This document shows, piece by piece, positions 49,746 to 62,298 of a DNA stretch of 64,000 nt (its first letter is position 1; the number at the start of each line of letters is the position of its first letter). Origin of the DNA: Ashinkailepas kermadecensis (lineage: Eukaryota; Arthropoda; Thecostraca; Neolepadidae); contig JAOTOM010004355.1 in NCBI GenBank assembly GCA_034440615.1, positions 1 to 64,000 of the forward strand, given 5' to 3'. Made by a program: the position numbers and the translations under genes. The notes under the pieces were generated by a model, which saw only the letters and a program-made list of their open reading frames with translations, was not told where the DNA came from and did no database searches.

Positions 49746-49782
49746 TGCAGTCGATGTGCCCCTAAACTCCAATAACTAACTA
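49746..49782 (+). mobile_element. 37-bp LINE-tail insertion with 12-bp target duplication
   Basis: The insert ends CCAATAACTAACTA and contains GCAGTCGATGTGCCCCTAAA. It is flanked by exact ACATGTATGCCT copies at 49734-49745 and 49783-49794. It is a 5'-truncated retro-insertion of the same tail as 27250-27297. Confidence 0.75.
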
Positions 49783-49794
49783 ACATGTATGCCT

Positions 49795-50850
49795 AGGTAC
49801 CTGGTTTTGCCGACCGTAGCATATTGAAAGTAAAGCCCCATAACCCATACGTATGCTTTTCTTGCGTCGTGCTGTGCACTAAGTGACCATGCGGATGTTC
49901 CGGTGCCGGTGCAGTCGCGTCGGACGGGGGGGGGTCTGGGCGGTAAATAACACTTACGAACGCATTTGTGCGAATGTGCTTAATGGCGTTACCTTCGTTC
50001 AATTTGCTGATGGTTTACAGACTCGTATCAGAAAAGTGAAATTTGTGGGAACTGGTCAATGCCATTGAAAGAAGACCTTGCTCTCTTTACCAACCGTTTA
50101 CAAAAATGACATGAAGTCAACACTGGCAAGACGCCAATAGCGGGCCAAAGGCGCCGAGAGCAGACGCGCTTTCTATGCCAAGAGGATTACCTCCCATGCT
50201 GGTGTCATTTTGAGGAACCCAAATGACTGAATCAAAAGCAGCGTAACCAGTTTATGACCAGTTTTGGATGTTTTTTTTAACACTTTAGGAGTGACCATAA
50301 ATCGCCATCTGAACTACCGTTCCCACATAGGTCATGTCACGGGTAATTGCTCAGGAATACCGTTGGCCTCGTGCCATGCCCGAAATGTCATTTCGAAAAC
50401 TAATGCACAGCATTGTCCAGGCTTTTTAATTCAAACATCTTGACTGTTAAATTAAATGATGCTGGAAATACAAGAATACAATTGAAATGCATGCGACTTA
50501 CCGGTAGCCCTTTCATTTGTACATCCAGGCACTCCACTTAGGTGTAATATCCATTTTCCATCGCGATAACATAAACAATATCACCATTGCTGCAGCCGAT
50601 GCATCCTGAAGCCCAAATAGCCAACCAACCATGTAACTAACGTACCTACAGAACAAGCAGATAAGGATAACAGCACTGTGGACTGTGTAAAGGATAGGGA
50701 CTACCGAGATCCATCACGTCACCCATTAAAGTGTCGTGCTTACACCGGGATAGGACCAATGTCAGGCAGTTGTTTTAGGGAGGTATATTCATAGCATGCG
50801 CGAATATAACATGTTGGAGTGGGTTCAGAGGGTGTGCAACACACATTCCT
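49795..50850. other. Upstream flank of PABIR; no gene recognised
   Basis: Mostly unique-looking. A related LINE tail (GCAGCCGATGCATCCTGAAG, 50591) lies within. No promoter motif can be assigned with confidence. Confidence 0.35.
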
Positions 50851-51360
50851 CGCATGGACCTTAATCCACAATTACAACACATTTGGCTCACATCAACCCT
50901 GATCTACACAATTACAACACATTTGGCTCGCATGAACCCTGATCCACAATTACAACACATTTTGCTCGCATGAACCCTGAACCACATAATTACAACACAT
51001 TTTGCTCCCATAAACCCTGACCACACAATTACCACACATTTTGCCCGCATGAACGGTAATCCACACAATAACAATACATTTTGTTCCGTGAACCATGATC
51101 CACACAATTACACCACGGTTTGCTCACATGGACCCTGATCCACAGAATTACAACACATTTTGTTCGCATGAACCCTGACCCATGCAATTACAACACATTT
51201 TTGCTCCATGAACCCTGATCCACGATTACACCACACTTTTGTCACTCAACCCTGATCCACACAATTCAAATACATTTGCTCGCATTAACCCTGATTCACG
51301 CAATTACAACACATTTTACTCACATGAACCCTGATCCACACATTTACAACACATTTGGAT
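50851..51360. repeat. ~40-bp minisatellite upstream of PABIR, ~12 copies
   Basis: Units read CACAATTACAACACATTTTG, then CTCGCATGAACCCTGATC. It ends about 120 bp before the PABIR start codon, so it may lie in the promoter or an upstream intron. Confidence 0.85.
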
Positions 51361-51479
51361 TATAGTTTTTTTTAGCACAACAGGTTAATTATATGAGTCT
51401 CTCCCGCCTCCTCACACCACCAGTGTCAGATGCAGTATGAGTAAAATAGCTGTCGTATCGGTTGCAGGAGGCCAGCGCG

Positions 51480-51625
51480 ATGGACGTGGACACCGGTCTG
51501 TCCTCCGGCGCGGCCTCCGGTGGCGGAGCCGGGTCCGGCGTTACGCTCAAGCGTTCCTCCAGCGCGCCTATGATTAACGAACTGGTGTCGCAGGCTCAGG
51601 ACGTCAGCTCGGCCTCACAGTCCAG
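51480..51625 (+). CDS. PABIR/FAM122: PABIR/FAM122-family PP2A-B55 inhibitor, exon 1
   Basis: The family binds the B55 subunit and catalytic cleft of PP2A, inhibits it, and so influences mitotic entry and the G2/M checkpoint. This exon has the start MDVDTG (vertebrate members start near MELD), a Gly/Ser-rich stretch, and LKRSSSAPMI, the counterpart of the family's RRSNSAPLI block that CHK1 phosphorylates and 14-3-3 binds in the human protein. The start is ATG 51480 in a good context (GCGCGATGG). A possible acceptor TTGCAG just upstream at 51462-51467 leaves room for a further 5' exon. The donor is CCAG|GTATGG and exon 1 ends in phase 2. The call rests on block order across five exons. Confidence 0.85.
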
Positions 51626-52390
51626 GTATGGACGTCACCCCTACAACCCGGACTACTACAACCCTCACCTGTACAGTCCAGGTACAGATGTCACCCTCAC
51701 AGTCCAGGTATGGACGTCACCCTTACAACCCGGACTTCCATGGGCGTCACCCGTACAGTCCAGGTACAGATGTCACCATTACAGTCCAAGTATGGACGTC
51801 ACCCTTACAGTCCAAGTATGGGCGTCATCCTTACAGTCCAGGTATGGGCGTCACCCTTGCAGCCCAGGTATGGGCGTCACCCTTACTGTCCAGGCATGGG
51901 CTTCACCCTTACAGTGCAGGTCCGGGCGTCACCCTTACAATCCAAGTCCGGGCATCATCCTTGCAGTCCAGGTATGGGCGACACTTACAGTCCATGCGAG
52001 GGTGTCACCCTCGCAGCATAGATATTCATGGGCATCACCTGCACAATCCAGGTGTAGGGGTAACCCTTACAGTACAGGTATGGGTGTCGTCGCCCTTATA
52101 GTCTAGGCATGGATATCTCCTTACAGTCTATGTGTGTACTACCTTGCATTCCTGCCATGAAAGTCACCTTTGCAGTCCAGGTTTAGGTGCCACCCCCACT
52201 GTCCAGGTATGGATATCACCCTAACAACCCAGCTATGCCCCCCCCCCCCCCCACACACACTGTCCAGGTATGGATACCAGCCTCACAACCCAGCCATGGG
52301 CGTCACCTTTGCAGTCCAGGTATGGACGCCACCCCCACTGTCCAGGCATGGATATCACCCTCGCAACCCAGCCATGGGCGTCACCTTTGC
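51626..52390 (+). repeat. 26-bp array repeating the exon 1 splice donor
   Basis: The unit is 26 bp, about CAGTCCAGGTATGGGCGTCA then CCCTTA, and starts at the exon 1 donor itself. At least 13 CAG|GT junctions occur at 51681, 51707 and onward to 52323. Each is preceded by a short pyrimidine-rich tract and many are followed by ATGG like the true donor. Three more units lie at 54478-54535 at the other end of the intron. Confidence 0.8.
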
Positions 52391-54470
<2,080 letters not shown>

Positions 54471-54641
54471 TTTCAGTGCAGGTGTGGGCGCATCCTCGCA
54501 GTGCAGGTGTGGGCGTCACCTGGTCCAGGTATGATAGTCACCCTTGCAGCCCAGGCTGCTATGGGTGTAGCTTAGCCTGTACCGCGGGTGTGTGGTTTGC
54601 TGCTGTGTTGCGAAGCTGTCTGATGTATCCTCGTTCCGCAG

Positions 54642-54744
54642 GGTGTACGGCTCGTCGTCGCTGTATTCGTCTGGCTGCGGACAGTCCAGCAATGCTCGCG
54701 TACGCCGGGCCAGTGCCCACTTCAGCCCCCTGCCTGCCCCCGGA
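54642..54744 (+). CDS. PABIR/FAM122: PABIR/FAM122 exon 2
   Basis: The acceptor is ctcgttccgcag before 54642 and the donor is GGA|GTAAGC. With the two bases left by exon 1 it opens RVYGSSSLYSSGCG and contains VRRASAHFSPLP, matching the family's ARRNSTTF segment. It has 103 bases and ends in phase 0. Confidence 0.8.
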
Positions 54745-54825
54745 GTAAGCTACACCTAGCCCTACATCCCCCCACCCACCTGGTGAACTACACTCTACCG
54801 TACCCTCTGGCATGCTTACTCTGGG

Positions 54826-55010
54826 TTCAACCAGGCTGTTCCAGATATCGGATTTAGATCCACGGTCTAGGCATTCTGGAGGCGGCACCAGGCTGTTCCA
54901 GCTATCGGTCCAGATCTACGGGGTATCCATTTTATATATGGCACCAGGCTGTTCCGGCCAACGGTCCAGGTCCACGGGGTATCCATTCGGGAGGAGGCAC
55001 CAGAACCCGA
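54826..55010 (+). repeat. Three ~66-bp tandem units in PABIR intron 2
   Basis: Units share CACCAGGCTGTTCC, ATCGGTCCAG and CACGGGGTATCCATT. Confidence 0.8.
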
Positions 55011-55466
55011 TCCAGCGTCATGCATTATCAGGAGTGCACCGACGAATCAGCTCTGAGAGCTGCAATAGCAGACCTGATTATAGTAGCTCATTTCTTTTAC
55101 ACAACCCAACACTAAAGTTCCGTGAAATTAAATGTTGTAGAATCTACACCTCACCCTGCACGTGCACAGATGTGTTTTGCCCGTAAGCGTTCTTGCCTTT
55201 ACGTGATGTTTAGGGCGCATCGTCTACCATGGCTATTGGTGTCCCCCAAAAAAACCTAAAAACTAACCAACAAGCTATGCAACTGTAGGCTCTTATCGCA
55301 GAGGCGAACGCCGCATTCTGAACATTTGCCGTTGGTGGTTATGGATATGGATTTTGTGAGGGCTATTTTAAGCATTTTATCCTGGAATTCCAAACACAAA
55401 ATGGAATTGGCACCCAACAGGAACCTACACTGAGCTACTGAAATGGCATTGACTTCCTTATCAAAG

Positions 55467-56385
55467 TCCATGTAATGTCACTGCATTCAGCTGCAAGTCA
55501 ATATCGACATCACTGCACTCCATGAAATGTCACTGCATTCAGCTGCAACAGTCAATATCGACATCACTGCACCCTATGACATGTCACTGCATTCAGCTGC
55601 AACAGTCAATATCGACATCATTGCACCCTATGACATGTCACTGCATTCAGCTGCAACAGTCAATATCGACATCACTGCACCCTATGACATGTCACTGCAT
55701 TCAGCTGCAACAGTCAATATCGACATCACTGCACCCTATGACATGTCACTGCATTCAGCTGCAACAGTCGATATCGACATCACTGCACTCCATGAAATGT
55801 CACTGCATTCAGCTACAGCAGTCAATATCGACATCACTGCACCCTATGACATGTCACTGCATTCAGCTACAGCAGTCAATATCGACATCACTGCACCCTA
55901 TGACATGTCACGGCATTCAGCTGCAACAGTCAATATCGACATCACTGCACTCCATGTAATGTCACTGCATTCAGCTACAACAGTCAATATCGACATCACT
56001 GCACCCTATGACATGTCACTGCATTCGGCTGCAACAGTCAATATCGACATCACTGCACTCCATGAAATGTCACTGCATTCAGCTACAACAGTCAATATCG
56101 ACATCACTGCACCCTATGACATGCCACTGCATTCAGCTGCAACAGTCGATATCGACATCACTGCACTCCATGTAATGTCACTGCATTCAGCTACAACAGT
56201 CAATATCGACATCACTGCACCCTATGACATGTCACTGCATTCGGCTGCAACAGTCAATATCGACATCACTGCACTCCATGAAATGTCACTGCATTCAGCT
56301 ACAACAGTCAATATCGACATCACTGCACCCTATGACATGTCACTGCATTCAGCTGCATCAGTCAATACTGACATCACTGCGTTCA
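55467..56385 (+). repeat. 54-bp minisatellite in PABIR intron 2, ~17 copies
   Basis: The unit includes ATGTCACTGCATTCAGCTGC and AGTCAATATCGACATCACTG. Two versions, CCCTATGACATG and CTCCATGAAATG, alternate in a partly regular higher-order pattern. The period is 18 codons, so two frames stay open. Not a gene. Confidence 0.9.
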
Positions 56386-56484
56386 ATTTGGACGCGAATG
56401 GTCGGAAAAACGTCTCTTAAAAGCTGCTGATTTATATACTTCAACGTCATTTGATGCCAGCCATATTGCAGAGTTTTTCGATTT

Positions 56485-56550
56485 GCCGAGGCTAGTGTAT
56501 GTGTATATCCAACTAGTGTGTGGTCACGTGTATGTGAGTATCCAGCTAAT
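56485..56550 (+). repeat. Outlying units of the E-box minisatellite
   Basis: Two units with GTCACGTGTATGTGAGTATC, the same as the array at 60.2-60.6 kb. The minus-strand LINE lies between, so it probably inserted into or beside the array. Confidence 0.65.
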
Positions 56551-56634
56551 GTATGTAATGTATTTCGAATCCTCCCGAGCAGGGTTTTTCAGTTTCCGTT
56601 ACAGTAGTGCACTAATGTGCAGCACAAACCATCA

Positions 56635-59570
56635 TCACGAGCATACACGATAACAACGAGTGGCATCACAGTGCTGATGTAAGCGATTTTCCGGAGGACG
56701 TAAATTAGAGCCCGGACATCCGCAGCATGACCTCCACAGCAGCCTCCGTCTGAAAACATTGTAGCCACCTGAGTTCCTCACATCTGGAGGCAGATTGTTC
56801 CACGTTCGGCAAGCTCTCGGTATGAAGGAGCGGCGCGCGAATTCTGTGCGGCATCGTGGTACCTGGAGCTCACCGTTAGCCGTGGCCCTGGTGCTCTGTT
56901 GCGACACAGTTGAGCGACAGTTTAGTTGACCGCGAATGAGTTCTGAGCCAGTGAACTCGTTCATAATTTTGAAAACTAAGTGAGCATCTGCCTCGGATAT
57001 GAAGTCCTCAAATTTGAGCCATCCTAGTTCTTTCAACGTTGGCGACACATGCTCCCGGTAGTGCAAGCCGGCGACAATCCTTGCACCAAAGTTGATGCAT
57101 TTTTGAATGCGTCGTTTCTGGGCTCTGCTTCAGCTTCCCCAGACAGACACACAGTATCTTATGTGGGGGAACACGAGTGCCTCAATTATCACCCGTTTCG
57201 TAATGTGAGACAACTTATGACGTGGTCTAGCGAGTCAAACGAGTATGCCGTTACACAGACGCACAACAGTAGATACGTGCACATCCCAGGACAGGTGTGA
57301 ATCAATTTTCACACCAAGTAATTTCACAGACTTCTTGGGTACTATTTACAACTGGCCCAGACGAACAGATAATTCCGCAGGCTTATGCTGTCTACAAGAT
57401 TGGAGAACAACCATCTCAGTTTTGGAGGGATTTACTGTTGGTCGATTTTGGATGAACCAGTTAAAGGCGACTGACAGTGATTTATTCAATCGTTGGTTAA
57501 TGGCTGTGATTTCGTTTCGCTTCCCGGAGTCCAGGAACTGGACATCATCGGCGTACATAACAATCTTGTCGTGTGAGATATGTTGTGGGAGGTCATTGGA
57601 GAATATTAGGAACATGACCGGGCCCAAGATCGAGCTCTGCACCACACCATGTGTTACCGATAGAGGGCTAGAATCCTTCACCGTTTGCGAACGGCCCTCA
57701 AGCCACGCTCGGAACCATTCGGAGTTGACGCCGTGCCATCCGAGCTTGTCCATGAGGCGGCTGTGCTCCACGCTGCCGACCGCCTTTGAGGTGTCAGCTG
57801 CAACCAGTGGAGTGATCTCGCCTTGGTCGATTTTGAGGGTAGCGTGGATGACCGTGTCTAGCAGAGCTATCTCGGCAGACAGGCCGGGCCGGAAGCCGTA
57901 CTGTTCTGGGCACAGTAGATGATGACTAGTCAGATAGTCTATCAGTTGTGTGCACACGACACGCTCGCAGAGTTTTTCGACCACTGGCAATATCTGGATG
58001 GTGATGCCATCAGCTCCGGACGCTCGTGAGCCACCCATGCGCTGCAACGCTTTTGACAGCTCTGGCATCGTCACAGGATACGGTGTGAACGCGCCGCTAC
58101 AGACACGTGGGGGTCTTGGCCAGAGGGGATTTCCGGGCGGTGCTATCTCTAGATCAACAGCTACCGCGGCACCGACGCCGGTGAAATGCCGGTTGAGCCG
58201 TTCATGCCAATCAGGCGGTTGAATGGTTGTGTCAGGCTCTTCTATAGTTGACTTGCTCAAGGAGATAATGAACTTGCGAATGTCCTTCCATGGTGTGCGG
58301 GTACCAGCAGTCTGAAAGTATTCTGCGCATGCGTGATGTTGAGCCGTTCGGAGTGCGCTCTTGTGCTCACGGTAATTCCGCTGGGATTCTTCGCTTCGTG
58401 CAGCATCTCTGTGCTCGCGCGCCTGTTTCAGTGCTGCCCTTGCTGTATGGACGTCATCATGCTGCAACCAAGGCGGCGACCTGTGCTTCAGCTTGATTTG
58501 ACGAAGGGGCATGTGATGGTCGATTATTGGCTGCCATGCAGCCAGCCATGCGTCCCACTTGTCCGAGGTCGCTTGATAAACGGCGGACCAGTCGGCCAGC
58601 AACAGATCTAGGCACAAAGCATTTTGATATAAGCGTCTTGTCGATCGGATGGTAATGACGGTGGGCTGAGGGCGACGCCTGTCAATTGTGACAGATGCGG
58701 CAATGACGTCGTGGTCGCTGAAATCTGTGTGAATGACTCGAACTTCTGTGGTCAGGTCAGATCGATTTGTGATGAGATGATCGAGAGGACCCGGGCTGTC
58801 TCCTTCTCGCCGTGGTGGGTGTGTGACGTTGGTTATCAGCTGCCTGAGGGACAGATCGCAAAGCGTACGCAGATAAGCCGCACATCCGGTTTGTCGGGCT
58901 GCAGCACGTCAAAGTTGGTGTCACCGGGAAGAAAGATGGGCTTGCCCAGGCTTAGGACGTGTGCCAGCTGATCATGTAGCTCATTGGCCGGTGTCACTGC
59001 ACTATTTGGGGAACGGTAGACAGCTCCAATGACAACTGTTGTTAGATCAGTCACAGTGATCCACGGTGACTCTAGAGATGAGTTCGGTGTAGGCACCCAC
59101 AGTGGCTCAACAGTGAGGCGATTACGGGAGATAATAGCGACTCCACGCCCGTGCGACGCTTCCCTCCGCCAGATGTTGAAGCCAGGTAAGATGAGGGTGC
59201 TGTCGTCCATATCCACGGAGAGCAGTGGTATCTCGGTGGCACAGAATATGTCAAATTCCTCAGTCGATAACAGTTGGTTGATGTCGTCTAGGTGTTTGGT
59301 CAGCGAGCTGACATTCCCGTGGCCGATTTTGAGTCGACGACAACGTCTCTGTTGCTGGGCTTTACCGACGTTCCGCGTTTGACGAAGCGTCAGTCGCGGA
59401 GGCTGCAAGAGACATCGGCTGAATGTTCGCCGTGGAGGTGGCATTGTACTCGCAGTGCTTTGTATAGCTGAGGGAGTTGGGCGGCACTCTACACGACGGG
59501 GGGCTTCCCCAGTGCCGGGAGTGGTCTGCAGAGCAGCACTCCATTGAGCTGATATTATTGCTCGTCGCAT
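56635..59570 (-). pseudogene. CR1/L2-like LINE, endonuclease and RT, in PABIR intron 2
   Basis: On the minus strand the order is endonuclease (GHGNVSSLTKHLDDINQLL at 59325, SHGRGVAIISRN, FSDHDVIAASV near 58715), then RT from 58617 to 57346, then a C-terminal part to 56635 (FIPRACRTWNNLPPDVRNSG). RT motifs: RASGADGITIQILP, EQYGFRPG, VMYADDVQFL with the catalytic pair intact. The usual LDLSKAFDSVDH block reads ADTSKAVGSVEH, so a conserved FD is VG. A frame change near 58860 separates endonuclease and RT, and another lies between RT and the C-terminus. It is transcribed antisense to PABIR if active, but it looks dead. Confidence 0.8.
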
Positions 59571-60240
59571 GGCTCTCCTCTTTACCTGTTTCCGCCCTGC
59601 AATCCTCGCCTCCTCAGCGGTCGCCGGCGTCCGACCGGGACCGATTCGGCGGGGCGGACCAGGCCAGGGGACGGCTCGACGCTGTTGTCTTTAGCGCCGG
59701 CCGCGGCCGGGCTCGGCTGGCCGGGGTCGGTCCGGACCTCCGGACACGCAGACATCTGCGGCGGCTGTCCTAGGGGGCGGAGTTAACGGGGGTGGAGAGG
59801 TGCGAAACGATTGATGGTGGTGTGCCTGCGCGTTTCCGACTGGTGGCTGTTCGGCGGCTGGTGGACATGTCGATAATTCTGTATGTTTTGCTAATTTCTC
59901 ATATGCTTGCACTGATGATGAAATTTCGATGACAGGACCGGGAACTTGGCTTAATTACGAATCTTACCTCAAGCTTCAGAGGGTTCTCTCAGATAATGTG
60001 GCTCGCCCTCGCACATTACAAGCATAAGTATCCGTTGAGGTATTCAAACTTAATATAGCGGTTTTCAGATGATTAAGACACTCACAGTTTTCGGCGGCGT
60101 GACACATTCACCGTTAGATGTTCGGGTTTACGTAAGCACGCTATGACACAGTCATGTTCTCTTGCTCCGAATAAATATATGAAACAGTGTGGAGCGGCCG
60201 GGGGTCGCTGTCAAGCGCCCGCCGCCCGGCCGCCAGATTC
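59571..60240 (-). other. Probable 5' part of the minus-strand LINE; otherwise no gene
   Basis: GC-rich near 59600-59780, then ordinary sequence. No protein is recognised. It may be the LINE leader or ORF1 remnant. Confidence 0.3.
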
Positions 60241-60645
60241 CATGGTATGGTCACGTGTATGTGAGTATCCGGCTGATATGTGGTCACGTGTACGTCTGTA
60301 TCCGGCTAGTGTGTGATCACGTGCATGTGACTATCCAGCTGGTGTGTGGTCACGTGTATGTAAGTATCCAGCTAGTGTATTGGTCACGTGTATGTCAGTA
60401 TCCGGCTGATATGTTGTCACGTATATGTGAGTATCTGGCCAGTGTATGGTCATGGGTATGTCAGCATCCAGCTGGTGTGTGGTCACGTATATGTGAGTAT
60501 CCAGCTAGTGTATGGTCACATATATGTGAGTATCCGGCTAGTGTATGGTCACGTGTATGTCAGTATCCGGCTAGTGGGTGGTCATGTGTATATGAGTATC
60601 CAGCTAGTGTGTGGTCACGTGAATGTGAGCATCCAACCATTATGT
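60241..60645 (+). repeat. 33-bp E-box minisatellite before PABIR exon 3, ~12 copies
   Basis: The unit is 33 bp, ATGGTCACGTGTATGTGAGT then ATCCAGCTAGTGT. Seven units keep a perfect CACGTG (binding site type for MYC/USF/CLOCK bHLH factors), and several contain GTGAGTAT, a strong 5' splice-site match. The array ends about 40 bp before the exon 3 acceptor. Confidence 0.85.
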
Positions 60646-60687
60646 GATGCTCACTATGTGGACGTGCCCCTCGCCACTGCCACCCAG

Positions 60688-60828
60688 TCGCCGGGTAGCA
60701 GCGGCGGCGTACGGTCCCGTATCATGCAGATCCGCCAGGAGGCCGGCCTGGGAGACCGCGAGATACGACACGAGCGGAGTGTGCACGCCGCGCTGCACAT
60801 GTCGCTCAGCTGCGAGGACCTCGTGCTG
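60688..60828 (+). CDS. PABIR/FAM122: PABIR/FAM122 exon 3 (PP2A-B55-binding helices)
   Basis: The acceptor tract is cccctcgccactgccacccag. The exon of 47 codons starts SPGSSGG and contains RSRIMQIRQEAG, matching the family motif RLHQIKQEEG that contacts B55. It then has REIRHERSVHAALHMS, matching the second helix (RETVHEREVQTAMQIS) that reaches the PP2A active site. It is the functional core of the protein. The donor is CTG|GTCAGT, which has a non-consensus C at +3. Phase 0 at both ends. Confidence 0.85.
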
Positions 60829-61194
60829 GTCAGTCTTGGTGCACGTCTGCACAAACGCATCTCCTAGCTTAAGGTTAGAAACACCCATTGAAACCCAGAT
60901 GACTAGCTAGACTTGCCAACTCAATGATGGATTTCATTAATTGTCTCATTAGTTATATTAGTCATATTAATTAATTAGTTATATGACTAAATGATACTTC
61001 GTCGTTGCGTTTTTTTCGCGGTCACCTGTTCAATGAGTGTGCAGTATATTTATTTATTGTGTTAGTGCATCAACCATAGACGGGTCATGGAATGGCTGAA
61101 ATACCTCTGCAGCTCATATGTCTAGATGGGGTGTGGGAAAATACTCGGGCATATAGCTCTATCTCCCCTGAGACCGTTCTCGTTTACCAGCATC

Positions 61195-61500
61195 GGTGAT
61201 AGTGCTCCTCGCCAAGCTGGTTAGCATCTCTTCCACCACCATCACAGGTAACGCTCCCCACTCTTCACCAGGCTGGCTAATCTCTCCCTTACCACCATCA
61301 CAGGTGACGCTCGCCATTCCCCACACCTCACCAGACTGGCTAACCACTCCCCTACCACCATCACAAGTGATGCTCCCCACTCTTCACCAGGCTGGCTAAT
61401 CTCTCCCCTTCCACCATCGCAGGTGACACTCCCCATTCCTTACCAGGCTGCTAATCTCTCCCCTACCACCATCACACGTGACGCTCATCACTTCTTGTCA
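61195..61500 (+). repeat. Acceptor-like ~60-bp array in PABIR intron 3, 5 units
   Basis: Each unit has GGCTAATCTCTCCC, then TACCACCATCACAGGTGACG and CTTCACCAGGCTGG. Three of five keep CAG|GT after a strong pyrimidine tract. The array ends about 30 bp before the exon 4 acceptor. Confidence 0.8.
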
Positions 61501-61531
61501 GGCGTACAGACTGACACTTTGTCATCTTCAG

Positions 61532-61684
61532 AGCACGCGTGACGAGCTGAAGAAGGCGCCGACTGGTCGTTCGGTGACGGACCCGTTGCACCTCACCATG
61601 CCGCAGCCGCAGCCGGTCGCCCTCGCCTTCGGCTCGTCGCCGTCTCCCACTCGGCCCACTGGTCGGCCCGGCTTCTCGCCTCAG
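61532..61684 (+). CDS. PABIR/FAM122: PABIR/FAM122 exon 4
   Basis: The acceptor is tttgtcatcttcag, and the exon has 51 codons in phase 0. It starts STRDELKK and ends FGSSPSPTRPTGRPGFSPQ, matching the family's SPAPSPTR...FSPS block, rich in proline-directed phosphorylation sites. The donor is CAG|GTACGT, inside a 34-bp tandem array that offers further donors in the same frame. Confidence 0.85.
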
Positions 61685-61925
61685 GTACGTCCCCATCGGG
61701 CCCGACTTCTCGCCTCAGGTACGTCCCCATCCTGCTCGGCTTCTCGCCTCAGGTCCGTCCCCATCCGGCTCGGCTTCTCGCCTCAGGTACGTCCCCATCC
61801 GGCTCGGCTTCTCGCCTCAGGTCCGTCCCGATCCGACCCGACTTCTCGCCTCAGGTACGTCCCCATCCGGCCCGACTTCTCGCCTCAGGTCCGTCCCGAT
61901 CCGGCTCGGCTTCTCGCCCCACGGA
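61672..61925 (+). repeat. 34-bp array repeating the exon 4 splice donor
   Basis: Seven CAG|GT junctions are spaced exactly 34 bp: 61684, 61718, 61752, 61786, 61820, 61854 and 61888. All follow CTTCTCGCCTCAG. After the first two, donors alternate GTCCGT and GTACGT. The reading frame of exon 4 stays open across the array. Donors 4 and 7 (+102 and +204 bases) keep the phase into exon 5. Confidence 0.9.
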
Positions 61926-61980
61926 CATCCCCGTACCCAGGGGGAGGCCCAGCTTCACAGGGAGGTTTCCACCAGACCCA

Positions 61981-62298
61981 TCTCCTTGCATTGGTTGGTT
62001 GGTTGGTTGGTTGGTTGGTTGGTTGGTTGGTTGGTTGGTTGGTTGGTTGGTTGGTTGGTTGGTTGGTTGGTTGGTTGGTTGGTTGGTTGGTTGGTTGGTT
62101 GGTTGGTTGGTTGGTTGGTTGGTTGGTTGGTTATTGGTTTTGCGACACGTCGACCGCTAAGTCATATAGCGTCGCCAATCTCTCACGCCGATTGGTCGCG
62201 GGCGAAGAGTAGCGACAGGTGAGACTCGAACCCACAATCTTTCGATTGTGAGACGAGCATCTTACCCCTAGACCACTCGTCCTCTCTCCTTGCATTGG
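61981..62298 (-). mobile_element. tRNA-derived SINE with (AACC)n tail (SINE 2)
   Basis: Read on the minus strand from about 62282: GGACGAGTGGTCTAGGGGTA, a B box GGTTCGAGTCTCAC, the core GCGACCAATCGGCGTGAGAG (62199 downward), then an (AACC)n tail of about 130 bp reaching 61991. Target duplication TCTCCTTGCATTGG is exact at 61981-61994 and 62285-62298. The tRNA-like head differs from that of SINE 1 (a Val-like source is possible but not secure). The acceptor stem does not close, so it is not a tRNA gene. It lies in PABIR intron 4. Confidence 0.85.

Noticed and set aside
55527..56420. 297-codon repetitive frame
   Set aside because: Made of a 54-bp minisatellite within PABIR intron 2. A second frame of the same repeat is open too.
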